Part shown: positions 56,048-64,000 of the stretch, one piece after another | Layout: the number at the start of each line of letters is the position of its first letter | Numbering within the stretch: the first letter of the stretch is position 1 | DNA from: Rhizobium leguminosarum bv. viciae USDA 2370 | Lineage (GTDB): Bacteria; Pseudomonadota; Alphaproteobacteria; Rhizobiales; Rhizobiaceae | Assembly (NCBI RefSeq): GCF_002008365.1 | Contig: NZ_MRDL01000013.1 | Coordinates: 16,109-80,108, forward strand | Reading direction: 5' to 3' | Length of the DNA: 64,000 bases | Notes under the pieces: generated by a model | Told to the model about the DNA's origin: nothing | The model's database searches: none | What the model saw: only the letters and a program-made list of their open reading frames with translations | Made by a program: the position numbers and the translations under genes

Positions 56048-56461
56048 ATGACGAAGAACGGCATTCGGCGCATCGCAACCTTCAACCGCACCGCACTGAT
56101 CTGCGCCGCGGCGGCGATGGCCCTTGCCGGATGCAATCTGACGGCGGAACAAAAGGCCGCTGCCGCTGCCAAGCGAGCGGCGCCGACCGCCGTCGTCATG
56201 CCGGCCACCAAGGGCGAGGCGGTCGAAGGCGGCCTTGCGAAGTCACCGGACGGCTATCCGAATTTCGGCGCGCCGCTGACGGCCGCCAACGTCCAGATGA
56301 GCGACGAGCAGGCTGCCGAACTGCAGCATCAGCTGACGGCACTTGCCGCTCGGCGCAAGGCCGGCACAATCTCGGAAGGCGAATATCAGGCCAAGGTCGC
56401 TGAAATGCGGCGTCTCGCCGCCGAGCACGGCACTGATACGCTCTCCGAAATCTCCAAATAG
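56048..56461 (+). CDS. Small lipoprotein
   Basis: 137 residues. A lipobox MALAGC at about residues 24-29 follows the hydrophobic stretch ALICAAAAMALAG. The mature part is Ala-rich; it ends in a SHOCT-like short helix (ARRKAGTISEGEYQAKVAEMRRLA). Function unknown. Divergent from phaC across about 100 bases. Confidence 0.8.
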   Translation: MTKNGIRRIATFNRTALICAAAAMALAGCNLTAEQKAAAAAKRAAPTAVVMPATKGEAVEGGLAKSPDGYPNFGAPLTAANVQMSDEQAAELQHQLTALAARRKAGTISEGEYQAKVAEMRRLAAEHGTDTLSEISK

Positions 56462-56682
56462 ACCTTGCCTTTCAGGCAATTTGGACGCAAAGCCTTCCGG
56501 ATGGATCGGAAGATATAATTTTCCCGATAAAGCGCGTTACGCGGCCTTTCCGTCAAAGATTTGCCGCGTCGCTTGGGTCTGATGAATACGGCGTTGCGAT
56601 TCTGAAGTTCGTGTCGCAGCCGCCGGGAGACAGAACGAACTTCGACAGCGGCCCGAAAGGCCGCCTTTCCATGGGGAATGAG

Positions 56683-57900
56683 ATGGAAGAGTTTCACAAA
56701 GTCCGGCGTTTGCCGCCTTATGTTTTCGAACAGGTCAACCGTTTGAAAGCAAGCGCGCGAGCGGGCGGCGCCGATATCATCGATCTCGGCATGGGAAACC
56801 CCGACCTTCCCACTCCCCAGTCGATCGTCGACAAGCTGTGCGAGGTCGTGCAGGATCCGCGCACGCACCGTTATTCCTCTTCCAAGGGCATTCCGGGCCT
56901 GCGCCGCGCTCAGGCCGCTTATTATGGCCGCCGTTTCGGCGTGAAGCTCAACCCGGATACGCAGGTGGTCGCCACCTTGGGCTCCAAGGAAGGCTTCGCC
57001 AACATGGCGCAGGCAATCACCGCGCCTGGCGACGTTATCCTCTGCCCGAACCCCACCTATCCGATCCACGCCTTCGGCTTCCTGATGGCGGGCGGCGTGA
57101 TCCGTTCCATGTCGGTGGAGCCGGATGCGAGCTTCTTCGAGCCGCTCGAACGCGCGGTCCGGCATTCGATTCCGAAGCCCCTAGCGTTGATCCTCAACTA
57201 CCCCTCGAACCCGACAGCCTTTGTCGCGACGCTCGATTTCTACAAGGACGTCATCGCCTTTGCGAAAAAGCATGACATCATCGTGCTCTCCGACCTTGCC
57301 TATTCGGAAATCTACTTCGACGGCGCTCCGCCGCCGTCGGTTCTCGAAGTGCCGGGCGCAATGGACGTGACTGTCGAGTTCACCTCAATGTCGAAGACCT
57401 TCTCCATGCCCGGCTGGCGCATGGGCTTTGCCGTCGGCAACGAGCGGCTGATCGCGGCGCTCACCCGCGTCAAGTCCTATCTCGACTACGGCGCCTTCAC
57501 GCCGATCCAGGTGGCGGCGACGCACGCGCTGAACGGCGACGGCTCCGACATTGCGGAAGTCCGCAACGTCTATAAGCGCCGTCGCGACGTCATGGTCGAA
57601 AGCTTCGGCAAAGCCGGGTTCGACGTGCCGCCGCCGGCCGCCACCATGTTTGCCTGGGCGAAGATCCCCGAAAAGTTCCGTCACCTCGGTTCGCTGGAAT
57701 TCTCCAAGCTGCTGGTCGAGAAGGCCGACGTCGCCGTTGCCCCAGGCATCGGCTTCGGCGAAATGGGCGACGACTACGTCCGTCTGGCACTTGTCGAGAA
57801 CGAACACCGTATCCGCCAGGCAGCGCGCAACATCAAGAAGTTCATGTCGACGGCTGACGAGACAATGCACAACGTCATTTCGCTGAACGCACACCGCTAA
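56683..57900 (+). CDS. AlaC-type aminotransferase (LL-diaminopimelate aminotransferase family)
   Basis: 405 residues from the ATG at 56683 (MEEFHKVRRLPPYVFEQVN), preceded by GGGGAA. PLP enzyme with DLGMGNPDLPTP, the PLP-binding NYPSNPTAF and VLSDLAYSEIYF blocks, and the Lys in TSMSKTFSMPGWRMGFAVGN. Closest to AlaC/YfdZ and DapL-like proteins; most rhizobial copies carry an aminotransferase annotation without proof of substrate. hom follows after 61 bases with a hairpin between. Confidence 0.85.
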   Translation: MEEFHKVRRLPPYVFEQVNRLKASARAGGADIIDLGMGNPDLPTPQSIVDKLCEVVQDPRTHRYSSSKGIPGLRRAQAAYYGRRFGVKLNPDTQVVATLGSKEGFANMAQAITAPGDVILCPNPTYPIHAFGFLMAGGVIRSMSVEPDASFFEPLERAVRHSIPKPLALILNYPSNPTAFVATLDFYKDVIAFAKKHDIIVLSDLAYSEIYFDGAPPPSVLEVPGAMDVTVEFTSMSKTFSMPGWRMGFAVGNERLIAALTRVKSYLDYGAFTPIQVAATHALNGDGSDIAEVRNVYKRRRDVMVESFGKAGFDVPPPAATMFAWAKIPEKFRHLGSLEFSKLLVEKADVAVAPGIGFGEMGDDYVRLALVENEHRIRQAARNIKKFMSTADETMHNVISLNAHR

Positions 57901-57911
57901 TCCAACCGTTG

Positions 57912-57934
57912 GGCAGCCGCGTCATGCGGCTGCC
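57912..57934 (+). other. Hairpin between the aminotransferase gene and hom
   Basis: Perfect 9-bp stem GGCAGCCGC/GCGGCTGCC with a GTCAT loop, 12 bases after the aminotransferase stop and 28 bases before hom. No T-run, so read-through to hom is likely; it may protect the upstream mRNA or tune expression of hom. Confidence 0.55.
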
Positions 57935-57961
57935 GCCACACAGACATTTCAGGATCGATCC

Positions 57962-59287
<1,326 letters not shown>

Positions 59288-59316
59288 GCCTTTTTCCCGT
59301 CCCGGAGGACCGTTGA

Positions 59317-59345
59317 GCCGCCCTGTCTCTGCAGGGCGGTTTTTC
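59317..59345 (+). terminator. Rho-independent terminator after hom
   Basis: Stem CCGCCCTG/CAGGGCGG with a 6-nt loop and TTTTT, 30 bases past the stop. Confidence 0.9.
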
Positions 59346-59446
59346 TGTTATTTGTTCACCTTCCCTAACGGAAGTCTATATTAACAGATACCGAAATATT
59401 GATATAACTAAACCTAAGATGGTGAGTCGTCTGGGTGGAGAATTTC

Positions 59447-59689
59447 ATGAGCAAGGACAGCCACGCCGGGAAGGGGTATGGCTACCCGAGCGACGTGCCG
59501 CCGAACCATCCTGATAAGCCTGAGGAAATCCCCAAGCCGGCCTACAGTGAAATTCCTCAGGAGGTCTCTGATGAGGCTGATGGCGAAGAAAACACGGAAG
59601 GCCGCAACTGGGCCATTCTGCTGACGCTGTTTTCCGTCATGCTGGTGCAACTGGCCGGCATCGCCCTGATTGTCTGGGCGGTATTCTAA
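59447..59689 (+). CDS. Small single-pass membrane protein
   Basis: 80 residues from the ATG at 59447, with GGAG six bases upstream. An acidic N-terminal half (PDKPEEIPKPAYSEIPQEVS) is followed by one C-terminal helix (AILLTLFSVMLVQLAGIALIVWAVF). No family recognised. The stop codon runs into a RIME palindrome. Confidence 0.7.
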   Translation: MSKDSHAGKGYGYPSDVPPNHPDKPEEIPKPAYSEIPQEVSDEADGEENTEGRNWAILLTLFSVMLVQLAGIALIVWAVF

Positions 59690-59789
59690 AGCGTGTCGCG
59701 ATCTTTCAGATTCGCTCGCGCTTTAGGGACTCTATTTTTACACATGCGTTACCGCAAAACCGCTGCACACTTTTGCGCGACATGCTTTG
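59688..59789. repeat. RIME-type palindromic repeats
   Basis: AAAGCGTGTCGCG...CGCGCTTTAG (59688-59725) followed by CGCAAAACCGCTGCACACTT...GCGCGACATGC (to 59785). The second part is the inverted form of the elements at 16453 and 50244. It lies between the small membrane gene and recJ. Confidence 0.65.
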
Positions 59790-59873
59790 GTAAAAACCCG
59801 TGTCTGCAAATCCAACGCTGTGTTATCTCCGCCGCTCCTGTAGAAAGAGCAGATGAAGTCAGCGGAGTGTGGC

Positions 59874-61676
59874 ATGGCAGATCTCGTCGATCCAGTACAG
59901 CGCGCGTTTCTCGGTGTGGAGAAATCCGCGCTCGACAATCGCTGGGTGGCGCGGCTCGACCAGGCAGGGCAGAACCGCGCGCTGGCCATGTCGCAGATCC
60001 ATGGATTGCCGGACCTGATCGCCCGGGTGCTGGCCGGGCGCGGCGTGACGGTAGACGAGGCGATCGAATTCCTCGATCCGACGATCCGCAGCCTGATGCC
60101 CGATCCCCATAAGCTGACCGATTGCGAAAAGGCCGCGATCCGCCTGGTGAGTGCCATCGAGCGCGGCGAGAGCGTCGCGATCTTCGGCGACTACGATGTC
60201 GACGGCGCGGCCTCCTCGGCGCTGATGTACCGTTTTCTCAGCCATTTCGGCGTCAGGGCAACCATCTATATTCCCGATCGCGTCTTCGAAGGATACGGCC
60301 CCAATCCGGCGGCGATCAATCAGTTGATCGACAATGGCGCCCAGCTGATCGTCACCGTTGATTGCGGCTCCACCAGTCACGAGGCGCTGGCCGCCGCTGC
60401 TGCGCGCAATATCGATGTCGTCGTCATCGATCACCACCAGGTGACACATGAGCTGCCGCCCTGTCATGCCCTCGTCAACCCGAACCGTGAGGACGATCTC
60501 TCGGGGCAGGGGCATCTCTGCGCGGCCGGCGTTGTCTTCATGGTGCTGGTCGCAACGCTGAGGCTGCTGCGCGCGGCCGGCAACAAGCGGATCCTGGCGA
60601 TCGACCTGCTGCAATGGCTGGATATCGTCGCACTTGCGACGGTCTGCGATGTCGTGCCGCTGAAGGGCCTCAACCGCGCTTATGTGGTGAAGGGGCTGGT
60701 CGCCGCCCGGCACCAGAGCAATGCCGGGCTTGCCGCACTCTTCCGTAAGGCGGGGCTTGCAGGCCCGGTGACACCCTATCATTTCGGCTTCCTGATCGGC
60801 CCGCGCATCAATGCCGGCGGGCGGATCGGCGATGCAGCACTCGGAAGCCGCCTGCTGACGCTCGACGACGCCGGCGAGGCAGAGGTGATCGCGCAGCGCC
60901 TCGACGAGCTCAACCGCGAACGCCAGGCGATGGAGGCCGTCATGCTGCAAGAGGCGGAGGCCGAGGCGCTCGCCGAATATGGCGACGGCGAGGGCGCATC
61001 CGTCATCGTCACCGCCCATGAGAAATGGCATCCCGGCATCGTCGGCCTGATCGCGGCGCGGCTGAAGGAGAAGTTCAAACGGCCCGCCTTCGCAATCGCC
61101 TTCGATCCCTCCGGCCGCGGCACCGGCTCGGGCCGCTCCATCAACGGCTTCGATATGGGCAGGATGGTGCGAGCTGCGGTCGACGAGGGGATACTCGTCA
61201 AGGGCGGCGGCCACGCCATGGCCGCCGGGCTGACGGTCGAGCGCGCCAATCTCGGCAGGCTGAGGAGCTTCTTCACGGAGAAAGCCACAAAGACAGTGGC
61301 CAGCCTTGTCGCCAACGAGACACTGAAGATCGACGGCGCGATCGGTGCAAGCGGCGCCACGCTCGAACTCATCGACCGCTTGGAGGCCGCTGGCCCCTAT
61401 GGCTCCGGCCACGCCCAGCCGCTCTTTGCCGTGCCGGCGCATCGGGTGCGCGACGCGCGCCTGGTCGGCGAGAAACACGTGAAGGTTACCCTGGAGGCAA
61501 TGGACGGATCGCGGCTCGATGGCATCGCCTTCCGCGCCGCCGATACGGCGCTCGGCAATCTTCTCATCAATTCACGCGGCGCCAGCCTTCATGTCGCGGG
61601 TTCGCTCAGTGCCGAGCATTATCAGGGTGCGCGCCGCATCCAGCTGCGCGTCTGCGACGCAGCTCCGGCGCGGTAA
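59874..61676 (+). CDS. recJ: Single-stranded-DNA-specific exonuclease RecJ
   Basis: About 600 residues. 5'-3' ssDNA exonuclease for recombination and mismatch repair. The DHH motifs are present: IFGDYDVDGAASSALM, VTVDCGS, DHHQVTHELPPCHALVNPN and the DHHA1 block GGGHAMAAGLTV. The ATG at 59874 (MADLVDPVQRAF) follows GCGGAG; an ATG at 59853 is less well supplied. Full length. Confidence 0.94.
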   Translation: MADLVDPVQRAFLGVEKSALDNRWVARLDQAGQNRALAMSQIHGLPDLIARVLAGRGVTVDEAIEFLDPTIRSLMPDPHKLTDCEKAAIRLVSAIERGESVAIFGDYDVDGAASSALMYRFLSHFGVRATIYIPDRVFEGYGPNPAAINQLIDNGAQLIVTVDCGSTSHEALAAAAARNIDVVVIDHHQVTHELPPCHALVNPNREDDLSGQGHLCAAGVVFMVLVATLRLLRAAGNKRILAIDLLQWLDIVALATVCDVVPLKGLNRAYVVKGLVAARHQSNAGLAALFRKAGLAGPVTPYHFGFLIGPRINAGGRIGDAALGSRLLTLDDAGEAEVIAQRLDELNRERQAMEAVMLQEAEAEALAEYGDGEGASVIVTAHEKWHPGIVGLIAARLKEKFKRPAFAIAFDPSGRGTGSGRSINGFDMGRMVRAAVDEGILVKGGGHAMAAGLTVERANLGRLRSFFTEKATKTVASLVANETLKIDGAIGASGATLELIDRLEAAGPYGSGHAQPLFAVPAHRVRDARLVGEKHVKVTLEAMDGSRLDGIAFRAADTALGNLLINSRGASLHVAGSLSAEHYQGARRIQLRVCDAAPAR

Positions 61677-61700
61677 TCTGCCATTCGGAAGAGAGTCTCG

Positions 61701-63680
61701 TCAGGTACAACCGGCGGTCATGACGCTCATCAGCATGTCCGCTTGCGACCGGCTCTCCATGGCAGCAAAGCCCTTCGCGGCGATGGAATCACGCTCGGCG
61801 GTATCTGCGATCAGCTTGTGGCAGCGCTCGATCATCTTGTCATAGGGCTCGACCGCCAGGCCGCCGCTGAAGGGCTGGAGATCCGGGTCGCGGATATCGC
61901 CTTCGGTCAACACGCAGACGCGATTGGCGAGCAGATAGGAAATGCGCACGATCTCGAAAACGCCGCTCGCATAATGATGAATGTTGATGACGATCTTGGA
62001 ACGGGCAATCGCCGCATCGCGTTCCGCGCCATAGATGTTGAAGAGGTGCGCGACCTTAAGCCCGCCTTGCTCCAGTGTCTTCAGGATATGGTGGCGGCGT
62101 TCGTTCATCGAGCCGTAGAAGAGCACGTCGATATCTTTGACGGGGGCGTGTTTTATCTGGCTGAGGCAGCGGCTATAGCCGATTTCGAGCACGCCAGCAT
62201 GATCAATGCCCTTGGCGGCGAGATTTTCCCGGTTGCGCGGGCTGTAGTCGAGAACCGGAAGCGACTTCAGGATCGAGGTGTAGCGCGAATTGATCCAGAT
62301 GCTTTCTTCGGACACCTGCTCAAGATTGATGACGACGCTGTCCTTCGGCAGATGGCTGACGATTTCGGCGGGGAGAAGGTTGCCGCCGTAGATGATCGGC
62401 GCACGACCGGCGAACGCGTTCATGTCGCGGACGATCGGTGCCGAGCCGCCGAGTTCCTCGAAGGCGCCCTGGAGGCCGAGCGCGACTTCGTCGAAGGCGT
62501 GGCTATGATTGTAGTTGGCGGGCGTCACGATCCAGATGCAATGACGGTCCTTATGTGCCTGCCATCCGCCGGCAAAGGGCTGCAACGGGTTGCGGCGCGG
62601 CTGCTCGATCTTCGGCGCGGCTGATATAGCGGGCCTTTCCGTCCGTACCGGCTGCTGCGGCACGGGAGAGGCGCCTGAAGCCTGCGGAGCATAGGCGCGC
62701 ATCAATTCGCGGCGGCCGATGAATTGGCCGCGCGGCATCCAGGCGGGCGGATCATCAGCCCCCCAGATCAGATGCGGCTGCTTGATGAGCGGCTGGCGGC
62801 CTTCCTGCCACGAGGTCAGGAGAGCCTGGTCACGGCTCTGCAGAAAGGCTTCCTTGGCTGCGAAGAGACCATGCAGCATACGGCCGAGGCGGACACCGAA
62901 CTTCCATTCGAAATCGGCAACGGTCGGTACGAAGGCGGCGATCTTCATTCCGGAGGCGGCAGCCTGCTGGACATAGAGCCCGAGCAGACGCTCGATCACG
63001 AAGGGGCGCATCTTCGCGTTGGCATCGCGTGAATAGTGAGCCACACCGGCATAGGCGGTCCCCGCCGGCGAGCCGGCGAGCGCTTCTCTTTCCAGCGATT
63101 CGAGAATGCGTTCGCAAAAGGCGAAATACCCGGACCAGAATTTCCGGTTGCCGCAGAAATAGTTGCAGAACATGAAGGCCGTCTTGTCCTGCGGCGGGGC
63201 GATCGGATGACCGAGCGCCTGAATATGCAGGAAGATCGGGTCCATACCGGGATGACCGCCAAGCAGCGAATGTTCCCAAACGTTGCTGTAGATCGCCGCG
63301 TGGCCGATCAGCGGATTGTAAAGATAGGCGTCCGCACCTTCCGCCCTGGCCTTTTCCGCCTCTGTGACAAAGGAGGGGAAGCTCGTCACCGACTTCATCT
63401 CGAATTTGCTGGAGAGCAGCCCCCAGAACACGTCGTCGCCGAGGCCTATCGCCTCGTGATGCTGATGCAGGATGAGGAAGAGCTCATATTCGCGGGTCGT
63501 AGCCTGCGTATTGAACGAAATGTCGAGCGGCACGGCAGCCGCATCCAGCTGGCTGCGCTGGGAAGGATCGAGATAAGGCTGATAGACAATGACGGACCCC
63601 GTGCTGGCAGCTTTCTCCGTGAGAAGTGCCAGATCAGGAAGACCGGACGGCAGAGCGGCAATGGGCTGATTGATCGTCAA
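61701..63680 (-). CDS. Glycosyltransferase-like protein with an unusual N-terminal half
   Basis: About 659 residues from the TTG at 63680, preceded by AAGGA. The C-terminal third (from about residue 390) resembles a GT-B/glycosyltransferase-1 C-terminal domain: CIWIVTPANYNHSHAFDEV, VINLEQVSEESIWINSRY, DIDVLFYGSMNERRHHIL and IARSKIVINIHHYASGVFEIVRISYLLAN. The N-terminal 370 residues match nothing I know but contain conserved-looking blocks (LYNPLIGHAAIYSNVWEHSL, HPGMDPIFLHIQ, AFMFCNYFCGNRKFW). A central Pro/Ala linker separates them. No signal peptide. Sugar substrate unknown. Confidence 0.7.
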   Translation of the reverse strand: MTINQPIAALPSGLPDLALLTEKAASTGSVIVYQPYLDPSQRSQLDAAAVPLDISFNTQATTREYELFLILHQHHEAIGLGDDVFWGLLSSKFEMKSVTSFPSFVTEAEKARAEGADAYLYNPLIGHAAIYSNVWEHSLLGGHPGMDPIFLHIQALGHPIAPPQDKTAFMFCNYFCGNRKFWSGYFAFCERILESLEREALAGSPAGTAYAGVAHYSRDANAKMRPFVIERLLGLYVQQAAASGMKIAAFVPTVADFEWKFGVRLGRMLHGLFAAKEAFLQSRDQALLTSWQEGRQPLIKQPHLIWGADDPPAWMPRGQFIGRRELMRAYAPQASGASPVPQQPVRTERPAISAAPKIEQPRRNPLQPFAGGWQAHKDRHCIWIVTPANYNHSHAFDEVALGLQGAFEELGGSAPIVRDMNAFAGRAPIIYGGNLLPAEIVSHLPKDSVVINLEQVSEESIWINSRYTSILKSLPVLDYSPRNRENLAAKGIDHAGVLEIGYSRCLSQIKHAPVKDIDVLFYGSMNERRHHILKTLEQGGLKVAHLFNIYGAERDAAIARSKIVINIHHYASGVFEIVRISYLLANRVCVLTEGDIRDPDLQPFSGGLAVEPYDKMIERCHKLIADTAERDSIAAKGFAAMESRSQADMLMSVMTAGCT

Positions 63681-63805
63681 GGAATCGTCCTTCGTGCATG
63701 GCCGCCGTCTCCATGATTCACGAAACGGCATTCGGGCTGGTTTGGGTGCCGACTATTGGACGTGAAGCTTGCGCCACACTGTTGGCAGGAATTTCGCTAG
63801 AACAG

Positions 63806-63844
63806 GATGTCGTCCGAAAACCGCTCACACTTTTCGGCATCATG
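63806..63844. repeat. RIME-type palindrome (inverted copy of 37923-37964)
   Basis: GATGTCGTCCGAAAACCGCTCACACTTTTCGGCATCATG; the reverse complement matches 37923-37964 at nearly every base. Confidence 0.7.
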
Positions 63845-63928
63845 TTCTGGTCAGCCTGGGAACAGGTTAGGCCGTGATGTTCGTACCAGGCCCATTGCGC
63901 GATAATGCCCAACCTCCTGGACGGCGTC

Positions 63929-64000
63929 ATGAAAAACGAAAAGATCTATGTAACGAAGCCCAGCCTGCCGCCGCTCGAAGAATTCATTCCGTCGCTGGAA
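63929..64000 (+). CDS. DegT/DnrJ/EryC1/StrS family aminotransferase (start only)
   Basis: 24 residues reach the window end: MKNEKIYVTKPSLPPLEEFI and PSLE. The opening YVTKPSLPPLEEF is typical of sugar PLP-aminotransferases. An ATG in frame at 63905 is an alternative start. Its neighbour on the left is a glycosyltransferase-like gene, which fits a polysaccharide locus continuing past the window. Confidence 0.6.
   Translation, partial: MKNEKIYVTKPSLPPLEEFIPSLE

Noticed and set aside
59859..61478. 539-codon minus-strand frame opposite recJ
   Set aside because: Shadow of recJ, which carries all DHH motifs.

Overview
The window is about 64 kb of ordinary, GC-rich chromosome from an alphaproteobacterium of the Rhizobium etli/leguminosarum type. 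The signs are: the run argS, SPOR protein, nagZ, scpAB, tatABC, serS, surE, pcm, nlpD; a fused secDF; a type I PHB synthase; several DUF1127 mini-proteins; and many RIME-type intergenic palindromes. I see no insertion sequence, prophage, CRISPR array or conjugative element. One tRNA gene is present, tRNA-Leu(UAG).

Layout. 1-16.4 kb: erpA (minus), then a long plus-strand run for dNTP hydrolysis, tRNA charging, envelope and cell division (SPOR protein, nagZ, nlpD-like), chromosome condensation (scpAB) and Tat export. 16.5-24 kb: a DUF815 ATPase, yajC-secDF with two complex I assembly-factor homologues (NDUFAF3 and NDUFAF6 types), and trmFO. 24-25.3 kb: a compact regulatory island on the minus strand with two DUF1127 mini-proteins and a small RNA of the CCUCCUCCC-loop (alpha-r14, or cuckoo) type. 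25.4-31.7 kb: a membrane protein pair, tRNA-Leu, tig, an NTF2-like protein and a B12-radical SAM enzyme. 31.8-38.7 kb: phosphatase, sthA, radC, map, a TetR regulator, small membrane proteins, ruvX and a UPF0173 hydrolase. 38.8-45 kb: gatC-gatA and gatB, separated by small proteins (including a YjhX-type protein) and acetyltransferases. 45-51 kb: an NDUFA12 homologue, DUF2155, DUF2167, then aat-accC-accB-aroQ and a DsbA-like protein on the minus strand. 51.3-61.7 kb: two aminotransferases, a DUF2778 protein, phaC, a lipoprotein, hom and recJ. 61.7-64 kb: a glycosyltransferase-like protein and the start of a DegT-family aminotransferase, probably the edge of a surface-polysaccharide region.

Most interesting. 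(1) The DUF1127/small-RNA island at 24.0-25.3 kb. The small RNA candidate has two hairpins with an identical 13-nt loop. Its upstream region and that of the first DUF1127 gene share an identical 13-bp box and a second dyad box at exactly the same spacing, which suggests one LysR-type regulator. A CUCCUCCC motif also lies in the 3' UTR of the second DUF1127 gene. (2) secDF followed by homologues of two mitochondrial complex I assembly factors, one of them a squalene-synthase-fold protein that has lost the catalytic Asp-rich motif. (3) An NlpD-like degenerate LytM lipoprotein behind a CtrA-like site. (4) A DUF2778 (Tlde1-type) protein with no secretion system in view.

Start codons were chosen from ribosome-binding sites and family lengths where the longest reading frame looked over-extended. 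All functional calls are from reading the sequence; no database search was run.
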